Shown: positions 1 through 7,871 of the stretch, piece after piece
Layout: each line of letters begins with the position of its first letter
Numbering within the stretch: position 1 is the first letter of the stretch
Source of the DNA: Planctomyces sp. SH-PL62
Lineage (GTDB): Bacteria; Planctomycetota; Planctomycetia; Planctomycetales; Planctomycetaceae
DNA length: 64,000 bases
Assembly (NCBI GenBank): GCA_945905295.1
Contig: CAMDPX010000005.1
Coordinates: forward strand, 1-64,000
Direction of reading: 5' to 3'
Notes under the pieces: generated by a model
Database searches by the model: none
What the model was told of the DNA's origin: nothing
The model's input: only the letters and a program-made list of their open reading frames with translations
Position numbers and translations under genes: made by a program

Positions 1-1728
1 AGCTACAAAGCGACGAAGGAAGAGTTCGTCTCGCGCACGCCGCTGCCGCTGACCGACTGCACCGTCGGGAAGGACGGAGCCTTGTACTTCACCATCGGCG
101 GCCGAGGCGCTCAGTCCGAGTTGTTCCGAGTCACCTACGTCGGCAAGGAAGATGTTTCAACGGTCGATGCGCGGGATCGGCAAACGGATCCCCTATTGAA
201 GGTTCAACCTTACCAGTGGCGAGGTGAGCGGCACGAGCTTGAGGGTTTGCACGTTCGCACTCCCAATAACTTTGAAATTACCGACTTGCTCTTGCCGTCA
301 AACCTCGGTCACTGGGATCGACATCTGAGTACCGCCGCAAGAGTCGCCTTGGAACGATTGCCATTGGCAAGTTGGCAAGACGCGATTTTCGCCGCACCCG
401 ACAAAATCAGCAGCAGTCAACCGGACCATGCAATGAATTCACCTTATCGCAACGTCGTGATCCACGGTTGTGTTGCGTTGGCTCGGCAAGCCGAACCCGC
501 ATTGCTCCCCAAGATTCTTTCGACACTCGGCAAGCTCGATTTCGCGCAGCTCACCGAGTTTCAGCAGCTCGGCCTGCTGCGAGCCTACCAACTCGCGTTC
601 ATCCGGCTGGGCAATCCCGACAAGGAGACGTGCGCCGCGCTGGCGAAGAAGTTTGACGATCTGTTCCCGCAGAAGTCGGACTTCGTCAACCGCGAGCTGG
701 CGATCCTGATGATTCACTTCCAGTCGCCGGGAGCCGTCAAAAAATTGGTGCCGCTGCTGGCTCAGGAGCGACGCTCCACCGTAGGTTGGGACTCCGTCCC
801 GACCAGCCCGGGAACTGTCCCGACCAGTCCGGCAACCGGCTCGCCATCGTCCAAAGATTCGGAAGGAACCGCAGGGTCGGGACGGAGTCCCAACCTACAA
901 ACAAGCGATCTCCTCAGCCGCAACAAAGGCTACGGCGGAGTCTTCGCCGCGATGCTCGCCAACCAGCCCGACCAGCAGCAGTACCACTACGCCTTCGTCC
1001 TGCGGAACCTGAAGACCGGCTGGACGCTCGACGACCGCAAGGCGTACTTCGCGTGGTTCGAGAAAGCCCGCACCTGGAGCGGCGGGGCCAGCTATCCCAA
1101 ATACCTGACCAACATCGACAAGGACGCCTTCGCCAACTGCACCGACGCCGAACGCCTCGCCATCGAAGCCCTCGGCATCCGCAAACCCTACGTCATCCCC
1201 GAACTCCCCAAAGCCAAAGGCCCCGGCAAGGACTACTCGGTCGAGGAAGTCCTCGCCCTGGCGACCGACAAGCTGAAAGCCCGCGACTTCAAGAACGGCG
1301 AGAAGATGTACAAGGCCGCCCGCTGCGTCGTCTGCCACCGCTTCGGCGGCGACGGCGGAGCCACCGGCCCCGACCTCACCCAACTCGCCGGCCGCTTCAA
1401 CCTCAAAGACCTCAACGACGCCATCGTCGATCCCAGCAAAGTCATCTCCGACCAATACAAAGCCTCGGTCATCGAAACCAAAGCAGGAAAAATCATCACC
1501 GGCCGCATCGTGAGCGAATCGAAAGACTCAATCACGATCGTCGTCGATCCGGAAAACGCCACGAAGACCGTCGAGGTCAAAAAAGCCGACATCGAAACGA
1601 ACCAACCCTCGAAGGTCTCACTGATGCCGAAGGACTTGCTCAAGACGTTGAACGAAGACGAAGTCCGCGACCTGCTGGCGTACTTACTCTCTCGCGGCAA
1701 TCCCAACGACGCGATGTTTCGGAAATAA
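1..1728 (+). CDS. HEAT-like / c-type heme-binding domain protein, 5' end outside window
   Basis: The frame is open to base 1, so this is the 3' part of a larger gene; an internal TTG at 82 is not a credible start. The visible part begins with the end of a beta-propeller-like segment (YFTIGGRGAQSELFRVTYVG), continues with an alpha-helical HEAT-like region, and ends with a single c-type heme site, CVVCH, near base 1325. After it come GATGPDLTQLAGRF and a KAGKIITGRIVSES-type tail. This C-terminus is characteristic of the Pirellula/Verrucomicrobium heme-binding domain (TIGR02603). Such proteins are exported and often have an N-terminal membrane-bound dehydrogenase-like propeller; the substrate is unknown. 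An in-frame palindromic insert (781-898) adds a low-complexity Pro/Ser/Thr stretch between helices. The stop is TAA at 1726-1728. Confidence 0.85.
   Translation, partial: SYKATKEEFVSRTPLPLTDCTVGKDGALYFTIGGRGAQSELFRVTYVGKEDVSTVDARDRQTDPLLKVQPYQWRGERHELEGLHVRTPNNFEITDLLLPSNLGHWDRHLSTAARVALERLPLASWQDAIFAAPDKISSSQPDHAMNSPYRNVVIHGCVALARQAEPALLPKILSTLGKLDFAQLTEFQQLGLLRAYQLAFIRLGNPDKETCAALAKKFDDLFPQKSDFVNRELAILMIHFQSPGAVKKLVPLLAQERRSTVGWDSVPTSPGTVPTSPATGSPSSKDSEGTAGSGRSPNLQTSDLLSRNKGYGGVFAAMLANQPDQQQYHYAFVLRNLKTGWTLDDRKAYFAWFEKARTWSGGASYPKYLTNIDKDAFANCTDAERLAIEALGIRKPYVIPELPKAKGPGKDYSVEEVLALATDKLKARDFKNGEKMYKAARCVVCHRFGGDGGATGPDLTQLAGRFNLKDLNDAIVDPSKVISDQYKASVIETKAGKIITGRIVSESKDSITIVVDPENATKTVEVKKADIETNQPSKVSLMPKDLLKTLNEDEVRDLLAYLLSRGNPNDAMFRK
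781..898. repeat. REP-like inverted pair inside a coding region
   Basis: A 23-bp arm at 781-803 (GTAGGTTGGGACTCC then GTCCCGAC) is repeated as a perfect inverted copy at 876-898, with a 72-bp spacer. Each arm starts with GTAG at its outer foot and contains a local hairpin (GGGAC/GTCCC), which is the layout of REP sequences. The whole insert reads through in frame and encodes the atypical segment from GWDSVPTSP to SGRSPNL of the host protein. Confidence 0.75.
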
Positions 1729-1762
1729 CCTGGAGTGCGGTGGCTCGACAAATCACTCCAGG
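1729..1762 (+). terminator. Possible terminator hairpin after the heme-binding gene
   Basis: The base after the TAA begins a perfect 9-bp inverted repeat, CCTGGAGTG (1729-1737) and CACTCCAGG (1754-1762), with a 16-nt loop. There is no T-run after it, so intrinsic termination is uncertain. The position directly after the stop is the main support. Confidence 0.35.
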
Positions 1763-1795
1763 GGCAGAGAGAAAACACAACAGACGGGCAACAGT

Positions 1796-2050
1796 GATCG
1801 CAACTTGCTCATTGGCAGTCTGGCTTTGCAGAGGGACTTGATCAGTCGCGATGTCGCCTGACGACCGCTTGGCCCTCGAAGCGATGGTCGATCGGCACAT
1901 CGGCAAACAGGGTGGCGAACCCGGCCAGAGTTTGGCCGCGCTCAGTTCGGTGTTGGAGGTCGCCGACGAACTGCGCGAGTTGAACGACGAAGATGTGCAA
2001 CACAGCTTGGGGCAATTGGCCGCACCGGCGGGTCGTCAAGCGCGGATTTG
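1796..2050 (+). pseudogene. Relic of a planctomycete Ser/Thr protein kinase N-terminus
   Basis: One frame from 1796 reads DRNLLIGSLALQRDLISRD and then stops. A second frame from 1851 reads SPDDRLALEAMVDRHIGKQG, then SLAALSSVLEVADELRELND, and degenerates after LGQLAAPA. Both pieces resemble the N-terminal segment that precedes the kinase domain in many planctomycete Ser/Thr kinases (a DRNLLFGxLALQxxxI-like block, then an LLEALVARHLxxHGGD-like block); this is from memory of the family. The linker between them is missing and the frame changes at about 1850, so a deletion is likely. No kinase catalytic motifs follow. A 33-codon frame ending at 2175 follows and is not recognised. Confidence 0.55.
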
Positions 2051-2196
2051 GTCGGGAGTGATTCCTGCTCAAGATGAGGAAGAATCACGGCGCGATCAAT
2101 TCCGAGCATGGCCAGCCCGGCGACAAACCAACGCAGGAACTGTTTCACTTCCTGGATGGCGTGTTGAAGAAGTAGTGAATCCCACGGAACTGAACC

Positions 2197-3207
2197 ATGC
2201 ACCGCAGAACATTCCTCGCCAGCAGCCTGTTTTCGGCAGTCGCTTTGACGTCTCGGATCAGGGCCGACTGGGAGCCGAGTCAGCGCTATCCCGATCCGCG
2301 GATCAAGATCATCGATCCGAGCTTCACGAAGTATCGGTTGAACCTGGCCAAAGTCGAACGCATCGCGACCGGCCTGCGCTGGAGCGAAGGGCCGGTTTGG
2401 TTTGGCGATGGACGGTTCCTGTTGTGGAGCGACATCCCGAACAATCGAATCCTGAAGTGGGAGGAAGAGACCGGGGCCGTCAGCCTCTTTCGTAAGCCGT
2501 CGCACAACTCCAACGGCAACACGCGCGACCGGCAGGGGCGGCTCGTGACCTGCGAACATGAGTCGCGGCGAGTCACACGCACCGAGTACGACGGCTCGAT
2601 CACCGTCATCGCCGATCAGTTCGACGGCAAGCCGCTCAATTCGCCGAACGATGTCGTGTGCAAGACCGATGGCTCGATCTGGTTCACCGATCCGCCGTTC
2701 GGCATCCTCGGCTTTTACGAGGGGCAAATCGCGAAACCGCAACTGCCGACCAACGTCTATCGCTGGGATCCGAACTCCAAGAAATTGACGATCGTGGCTG
2801 GCGACATCGACCGTCCCAACGGGCTCGCGTTTTCGCCCGATGAGTCGCAGCTCTACATCGTCGAGGCCGGCGTCTCGCCGCGTGTGATTCGCATCTATGA
2901 CGTCATCAAAAACGGCACCGAGTTATCCAACGCCCGCACGCTAATCACCGCCGAACCGGACGGAACTCCGGACGGACTGCGAGTCGATGTGGACGGCAAC
3001 CTGTGGGTCGGTTGGGGCATGGGCAAAGAGGGGCTGGACGGCGTTTCCATCTTCAACCCGCAAGGGACGCTCATCGGCCGAATCGATCTGCCGGAACGCT
3101 GCGCGAACCTGTGCTTCGGCGGTCGCCACCGCAATCGCCTCTTCATGTGCGGCAGCACGTCGATGTATTCGCTGTTCGTGAACACTCAAGGGGCCATCGG
3201 CGGATGA
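2197..3207 (+). CDS. Exported SMP-30/gluconolactonase/LRE-family protein
   Basis: A 336-aa protein starting MHRRTFLASSLFSAVALTS, a Tat-like or Sec signal with an RR pair; cleavage is probable near residue 22. The rest fits a six-bladed SMP-30/gluconolactonase propeller. The divalent-metal ligands expected for the family are visible: Glu64 in WSEGPVW, Asn151 in LNSPNDV, Asn208 in RPNGLAFSPDE and Asp259 in DGTPDGLRVD. By family it hydrolyses a lactone or related sugar ester in the periplasm; the real substrate cannot be read from sequence. The ATG at 2197 is followed directly by the signal peptide, and no earlier start is supported. Two inverted repeats lie downstream of the gene (3243-3373). 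Confidence 0.88.
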   Translation: MHRRTFLASSLFSAVALTSRIRADWEPSQRYPDPRIKIIDPSFTKYRLNLAKVERIATGLRWSEGPVWFGDGRFLLWSDIPNNRILKWEEETGAVSLFRKPSHNSNGNTRDRQGRLVTCEHESRRVTRTEYDGSITVIADQFDGKPLNSPNDVVCKTDGSIWFTDPPFGILGFYEGQIAKPQLPTNVYRWDPNSKKLTIVAGDIDRPNGLAFSPDESQLYIVEAGVSPRVIRIYDVIKNGTELSNARTLITAEPDGTPDGLRVDVDGNLWVGWGMGKEGLDGVSIFNPQGTLIGRIDLPERCANLCFGGRHRNRLFMCGSTSMYSLFVNTQGAIGG

Positions 3208-3242
3208 CGTCGCCTGAATCTCCGAGGCTGTGAATAAATGAC

Positions 3243-3305
3243 GTGGGGCACGTTTTCAACGTGCCCAATCAGCCTATTTTCGAGCACGTTGAAAACGTGC
3301 TCCAC
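3243..3305. repeat. Palindromic element, two self-complementary arms
   Basis: Arms of 22 bp at 3243-3264 and 3284-3305 are inverted copies with one mismatch (GTGGGGCACG versus GTGGAGCACG when read inward). Each arm also folds on itself, because GCACGTT/AACGTGC is present within it. The element lies between two convergent genes and may end transcription from both sides. Confidence 0.7.
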
Positions 3306-3320
3306 GAAAACGTCACAGCC

Positions 3321-3373
3321 TCTCCGAGTCGGGACTCTTGCGAGAAAGCTCCCGACTCGGAGAGTCAGGCTAC
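3321..3373 (-). repeat. GTAG-footed hairpin (REP-like)
   Basis: A perfect 14-bp inverted repeat, TCTCCGAGTCGGGA (3321-3334) and TCCCGACTCGGAGA (3350-3363), has a 15-nt loop. Read on the minus strand, the element starts with GTAG at 3373. It lies 41 bp downstream of the stop of the DUF1501 gene. Confidence 0.65.
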
Positions 3374-3413
3374 GGTGAAAAGCCACTTCTCGGATAGCCT
3401 CTGAGTACCGATT

Positions 3414-4985
3414 TCACGCCAGTAGTTCTCGCACGACCTTTGCCTGAGTCAGATCGGTGTCCGTCAGCGTTTCTTGGCGACCTTCGTGATCGAACGCCAA
3501 CCGCTGGTGGTCGAGTCCGAGGGCGTGGAGCAGCGTGGCGTGGAGGTCGTGCATGGTGACGACCTGGTCGATGGATTCGTAACCGAAATCGTCGGTGCCG
3601 CCGTGAGCATAGCCCTGCTTGATCCCGCCGCCGGCGAGCCACAAAGAGAAACCTCGGCGGCTGTGATCGCGGCCGTTCGCTCCTTGCGAGACCGGGGTGC
3701 GGCCGAATTCACCCATCCAGACCACCAGCGTCGAATCGAGCAGTCCGCGCTGTTTGAGGTCTCGCACCAACGCGGCGCTCGGTTGATCGATGCCGGCCGC
3801 GACGTTCTTTGTCGCGTTGGCGTTGTCGGCGTGAGTGTCCCACGGCTGGCTTTTCAAATAGACACCGACGAATCGCACGCCTCGCTCGATGAGTCGCCGA
3901 GCCAACAGGCAGCGCGCGCCGTAAGCCTGAGTCGCTGGCTGGTCGAGACCGTACAGCTTGCGAGTCTCCTTCGTCTCTTGTTTGAGATCGACCGCGCCGG
4001 GAACAGCCGCTTGCATCCGGGCGGCTGTCTCGAAGTCGCGCAGCCGGGCTTCGAGATCCGTGTTCTCCGGGAACCGCGCGGCGTGTTCTTGATTGAGACG
4101 CGAGACGAGATTGAGTTGCCGCGCTCGGGCGGCGGCGGTGATGCGATCGGGCGTGCGCAGGTTGAGCACCGGAGCAGAGGCGTCGCCGACACTGAAGGGT
4201 GTCCCCTGATGTTGAGCCGGAAGCCAACCAGCGGACCAATTGAGCGTGCCGTTGATCGGCAGGCCGCCGGGATCAGGGAGGACCACGAACGCCGGCAGAT
4301 CCTGATTGCCGGAACCGAGACCGTAGGTGAGCCACGAACCGAAGCTCGGCCGGTCGGTGGCGATGGGATGACCGCTGTGAGCGATGCGGAGGGCGGTCTC
4401 GTGACAGACCGATTCCGTCGTCATCGAACGCACGAGCGTGATCTCGTCCGCGATTCCCGCAATGTGCGGAATGATCTCCGACAACCGCATCCCGCACTCG
4501 CCGTGCGGCTGAAACTTGAACGGCGAGCCGAGCAGGTTCCCCGAAGCCGACGGTGACAGCGTCTCGACTTTGTTCTGTCCCGGATACGGCTTGCCACTCA
4601 GCTTCGTGAGTTCCGGTTTTTCATCGAAGAGGTCCATCTGACTCGGACCTCCATTTTGGAACAGACACACAATCCGCTCCGCCTTCGGTACATGATGAGG
4701 ACCAACTGCCGCGGCACGCTCCGCCGCGCGCGGCTCCCGCGCCGTCAGCCACGACAGCGCGATCGCCCCGAGGATGCCGCTGGCCGACTGTCCGAGAAAT
4801 GCTCGGCGTTGTGCTCGCAAGACAGAGTTAAGTACGTAGCCATCATCGCTCCGCGTGATGAGCCGGTCGGTCACAGAGCGTTGGCAAGCGTTCGGCTCGT
4901 CACGCGGAGCGATGCCGGCTACGTATCTGCGGCTTCGCCGCAAACGAAGGTCTTTCACAGTTTGCTCCCATTGACCTTCAGCCAT
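3414..4985 (-). CDS. DUF1501 family exported protein
   Basis: A 523-codon frame matching the planctomycete DUF1501 family, which is related to alkaline phosphatase/sulfatase-fold proteins. Recognisable family features are IVCLFQNGGPSQMDLFD, the WMGEFGRTP block, the DHSRRGFSLWLAGGG block and the C-terminal DLHATLLHALGLDH. Family members are exported and usually paired with cytochrome-like PSCyt/DUF1592 genes; their biochemical role is unknown. The start is uncertain. The Tat-like signal (RAQRRAFLGQSASGILGAIA) begins about 55 residues in. The preceding 30 or so codons are read through a palindromic repeat (4833-4925), so the ancestral start may have been lost. The ATG at 4985 overlaps the upstream lectin-esterase by 31 bp; a TTG just before RAQRR is the alternative. 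Confidence 0.85.
   Translation of the reverse strand: MAEGQWEQTVKDLRLRRSRRYVAGIAPRDEPNACQRSVTDRLITRSDDGYVLNSVLRAQRRAFLGQSASGILGAIALSWLTAREPRAAERAAAVGPHHVPKAERIVCLFQNGGPSQMDLFDEKPELTKLSGKPYPGQNKVETLSPSASGNLLGSPFKFQPHGECGMRLSEIIPHIAGIADEITLVRSMTTESVCHETALRIAHSGHPIATDRPSFGSWLTYGLGSGNQDLPAFVVLPDPGGLPINGTLNWSAGWLPAQHQGTPFSVGDASAPVLNLRTPDRITAAARARQLNLVSRLNQEHAARFPENTDLEARLRDFETAARMQAAVPGAVDLKQETKETRKLYGLDQPATQAYGARCLLARRLIERGVRFVGVYLKSQPWDTHADNANATKNVAAGIDQPSAALVRDLKQRGLLDSTLVVWMGEFGRTPVSQGANGRDHSRRGFSLWLAGGGIKQGYAHGGTDDFGYESIDQVVTMHDLHATLLHALGLDHQRLAFDHEGRQETLTDTDLTQAKVVRELLA
4833..4925. repeat. REP-like inverted pair overlapping the 5' end of the DUF1501 frame
   Basis: Arms of 33 bp at 4833-4865 and 4893-4925 are inverted copies with three mismatches, separated by 27 bp. 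GTAG is at 4836-4839 and CTAC at 4919-4922, so both arms have the GTAG foot of a REP sequence. On the minus strand the element is translated as part of the N-terminal extension of the DUF1501 protein. Confidence 0.7.
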
Positions 4986-6244
4986 GGCGTGAACGCGCCC
5001 GTGGCGTGGACCTTCACTTTGCGCTTCCAGACTTTGCCGTCACTGAAGGCGAAGAGAGTGTCCAACTCGCGCCCACCGAGACAGACCGCTTGGATCGGCT
5101 TCGCTTCGAATTTGCGAACGAGCGTCGGGTACTCATGGCCGCCTCGAAACGCGACGAAACTACCGCTGGCGGCATAGACGCGACTGAAGGCATCCGGGCG
5201 TTCCCAAGCGGCGCTGAAAGCGGCAATGCCACCGCTGCTGCCGCCTGACATGCAGCGGTCGTTTCCGTCGTTCGAGAGTTTCAGATCGAACTCTTTGGCC
5301 ACAAACGGCAGCAACTCTTCGACGAGGAACCGGACGTTGTTGTCTCCCACGCCATCGTATTCAAAGCAACGATTGCGACGTCCCAGCGTGCCCTTCATCG
5401 GAGCGGGGAGATCGCCAGGTCTGACGAACACGCCGATCGTCACGGGCATCTCTTTGGTGGCGATCAGCATTTCCAGCAACTGCTTTTCTTTCGGGGTGTA
5501 CCCGTCCGTTTTGACATACACACAAGCGGGCTTCGAGCCATCGTATTGAGCCGGGATGAAAACGGTGACGTCGCGCACGGTGCCGGGAAAGATCACGCTC
5601 TTGGTGAATGAGCATTGCTTCGTCACACCGGGAAGCACGTCTTCCGGCTTGATGGCGGGCGGGAGGTAGGCCGTTGCCCCACTGTTGCCAGCGGCGTTGG
5701 CGGCAGGAATCGGGCTGCCCGCCAGCGGCTTGATGAACCATTGCAGGTGCGGGTCTCCCTCTTTGTTTTCCCACAAGTCGATTTGAGCTCCGGGGGCCTT
5801 GTTGCCGCCGAAATCATTGAGGCCCTTCTCGGGCGCATGCTTGGGAACGAGCGTGTAACTGCCGTTGTCTTGCTTATTCAAAGTCCAGATTTGCCACGGT
5901 TGACCGCTGTCCGATTCCAGCACGATGGCTGTGCCGTTCTTGTCTCCCCCCTTCGCCACAGCCAGCACAAGTTTGGAACTGTGAGACGGCTTGATTGAAT
6001 AAAGACCATCGCCTTTGGGAAGGACGATCCATTTCTGATTCGCCGCAGCCGACGGTTTGCCAATCGACACCACCGTACCGTCGGTCGTTCCCGAATCGAC
6101 CGCTTCCAAAACCAGCGCCGGCGCGCTGACCGGGATGACCGAGTAATAGCCCCAGTCTTCACCGCGAGACGGGCAAGTCGTCCCACCGGCAGTGAGCACG
6201 ACAACAAGGAGTTTGATCCGGCTCAGTTTGAATGTGCCGTGCAT
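4955..6244 (-). CDS. Ricin-type lectin plus esterase-D-like hydrolase with a foreign C-terminal tail
   Basis: From the chosen ATG (6244) the protein has a signal peptide (MHGTFKLSRIKLLVVVLTAG). It is followed by a ricin-B-like beta-trefoil with QKWIVLP, PWQIWTLN and HLQWFI blocks, then an enterochelin-esterase/esterase-D-type alpha/beta hydrolase. The nucleophile motif GGSSGG and the following AAFSAAWERPDAFSRVYAAS are clear. The predicted sugar-binding module suggests an exported carbohydrate-ester hydrolase. The C-terminus is abnormal. After FEAKPI, where the family normally carries the strand and loop with the catalytic His, the sequence becomes QAVCLGGRELDTLFAFSDGK, which resembles the end of an SMP-30/gluconolactonase domain. 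An in-frame internal deletion of a longer esterase-gluconolactonase fusion is the likely explanation, and activity is doubtful. The in-frame ATGs at 6268 and 6289 are alternatives; the latter lies in a small palindrome. Confidence 0.75.
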   Translation of the reverse strand: MHGTFKLSRIKLLVVVLTAGGTTCPSRGEDWGYYSVIPVSAPALVLEAVDSGTTDGTVVSIGKPSAAANQKWIVLPKGDGLYSIKPSHSSKLVLAVAKGGDKNGTAIVLESDSGQPWQIWTLNKQDNGSYTLVPKHAPEKGLNDFGGNKAPGAQIDLWENKEGDPHLQWFIKPLAGSPIPAANAAGNSGATAYLPPAIKPEDVLPGVTKQCSFTKSVIFPGTVRDVTVFIPAQYDGSKPACVYVKTDGYTPKEKQLLEMLIATKEMPVTIGVFVRPGDLPAPMKGTLGRRNRCFEYDGVGDNNVRFLVEELLPFVAKEFDLKLSNDGNDRCMSGGSSGGIAAFSAAWERPDAFSRVYAASGSFVAFRGGHEYPTLVRKFEAKPIQAVCLGGRELDTLFAFSDGKVWKRKVKVHATGAFTPWLKVNGSKL

Positions 6245-6301
6245 TGTGGTCTTTCGATGAGTCTTCATGGTTGAACGTGGGAAGCCCACATCCGCCGCGC
6301 G

Positions 6302-6340
6302 GCGCTCGCACCGGTTTGAACCGGACGCGAGCGCGTACCG
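6302..6340. repeat. Hairpin related to the CCGGACGCTAGCGCG element family
   Basis: A left arm 6302-6316 (GCGCTCGCACCGGTT) pairs with 6319-6334 (AACCGGACGCGAGCGC) across a 2-nt loop, apart from a small bulge. Bases 6319-6343 match, with two differences, the 25-bp inner arm at 24485-24509. This is therefore a second, diverged copy of that element, placed between the lectin-esterase gene and the DUF1552 gene. Confidence 0.55.
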
Positions 6341-6374
6341 GCTGATTCTGGTCGATTCGCATCTGCCGCTCGCC

Positions 6375-7724
6375 TTACACCAACTCCTTCACGGTCCCCG
6401 TTGCGATTCCACCCTGAAAATGATCGGGCTGAGGCATGCCGACTTGGGTGATGACGGTTTGCCAGACGTTGGCGATGGGCATGTCCTTCTTTGCCAGGTG
6501 TCCCTGATGCTTGACCCCCAGTGCCGAGCCGCCGCAGAGGATCAGCGGGAGCATCTTCGAATCATGTGCGTTGGGGCCGCCGTTGGTCGTGGCCCAGGCG
6601 GCCAGCGTGTTATCGAGCAACGTGCCGCTCCCTTCTTTCACGTCTTTCAGCTTGCCGAGGAAGTAGGCCCATTCAGCCATGTAGAGCGCATCGACTTCGC
6701 GCCACATCGCGATCTTGTCGTCCTCTTGGGAATTGTGCGTGAGAGTGTGCAGATCCCATTTGCTCTTGGTTTGGTAGCCGTAGCACTTGGCTTCATCTCC
6801 CTCGGTGCGAGGAATGTGACTGACGACGCGCGTGCTGTCGGTCTGGAAGGCCAGCGCGATCATGTCGAACATCAGCCGGGTGTATTCGGAGTAACCGCGT
6901 CCGTCGGCGGCAATGCGATCGCGCGGCGAGCCTGGGCCGAAGTCGGGCTTCGCGATCTTGGGCTTGGGACGGTCGATCCAATCTCCCTCAACCTTGATCC
7001 GTTCTTCGAGATCGCGGATGGCGGTGAAGTATTGATCGAGCCGCTCGCGGTCGGCCGTGCTCACTTGGTGCTGAAGTGCAGAGGCTTGGTCCTTGATGGA
7101 ATCGAGCAGGCTCGCACGGCGCGACATCGCCTGCTTGGCCGCCGCCAGAGTTTTGTTGTCCTCACTCCCGAAGAGCTTCTCGAAGAGCACTTCCGGCCGA
7201 TTCTCCGGCGTGATGGGTGTGTGGTTCTTGCTCCAAGACAGAGTCGTGGGGAACGGGCCGCCGAACCCGGTCTCGCGCACCGTGCCGAGCACCAGCGCGG
7301 GAAACCGAGTCGCACTGCCGTGATAAGCCGCCAGTTGCTGATCGACCGAGGTCAATGTCTTGGCGTTCTGGACGGTGTTCACGCCGGTGAGCAGGCAGCA
7401 GCACGATCCATGACCGCCGGTGAAGGACGTCAGCCCCGTCATCACGGTGCAGTCCTCCTTGAACGGTGCCAGCGGAGCCAGCGACGGCGTGAGCGTGTAG
7501 TTCTTCCCGGTGTCCGCCGGAGTAAAGCCGGTCGGCTCGGCACCCAGTCCCCAATAGGTAAACATGGCCCGCCGCGGGATCTCGCTGTCCGCCATCGAGC
7601 CGGCGGTCGTGATGTCTTTGGCATTCGCGCTCATCACTTCCAGCCACGGCAGGGCGAGTGACACTCCGAATCCTTTGAGAAGCGTGCGACGCGGCATGAG
7701 CCAATGATTGCCTTTGATATTCAT
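6375..7724 (-). CDS. DUF1552 family exported protein
   Basis: About 449 aa from the chosen start, a typical DUF1552 length. MPRRTLLKGFGVSLALPWLE is a classic twin-arginine-type signal for this family. Family blocks include MFTYWGLGAEPTGFTP, GGHGSCCCLLTG and DNTLAAWATTNGG. DUF1552 genes in planctomycetes almost always sit beside a DUF1592/1588/1585 gene, and here they follow one on the same strand. The function is unknown. The start at 7724 was chosen because AAGGGA lies 6 nt upstream and the Tat signal follows; the ATG at 7727 is equally possible. The frame is open to 7865, but that extension is unlike family N-termini. Confidence 0.85.
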   Translation of the reverse strand: MNIKGNHWLMPRRTLLKGFGVSLALPWLEVMSANAKDITTAGSMADSEIPRRAMFTYWGLGAEPTGFTPADTGKNYTLTPSLAPLAPFKEDCTVMTGLTSFTGGHGSCCCLLTGVNTVQNAKTLTSVDQQLAAYHGSATRFPALVLGTVRETGFGGPFPTTLSWSKNHTPITPENRPEVLFEKLFGSEDNKTLAAAKQAMSRRASLLDSIKDQASALQHQVSTADRERLDQYFTAIRDLEERIKVEGDWIDRPKPKIAKPDFGPGSPRDRIAADGRGYSEYTRLMFDMIALAFQTDSTRVVSHIPRTEGDEAKCYGYQTKSKWDLHTLTHNSQEDDKIAMWREVDALYMAEWAYFLGKLKDVKEGSGTLLDNTLAAWATTNGGPNAHDSKMLPLILCGGSALGVKHQGHLAKKDMPIANVWQTVITQVGMPQPDHFQGGIATGTVKELV

Positions 7725-7871
7725 CATGTTTCCCTTGTGTTTGGCAGACGGAATTTGAATTGATTGATCACCAGAGCCGTCGCTGTCGTTGAGAAAGTGC
7801 TTCTTTGGTCGAAGATCCGTGGGATTCTTGCTTTTCATGACAGGATCAATCGCGACCTGCGGCACGAGTGC

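Noticed and set aside
786-1841. 351-codon plus-strand frame overlapping the first gene
   Set aside because: Arg/Pro/Gln-rich frame-shadow of the heme-binding gene, which has a CVVCH site in the other frame.
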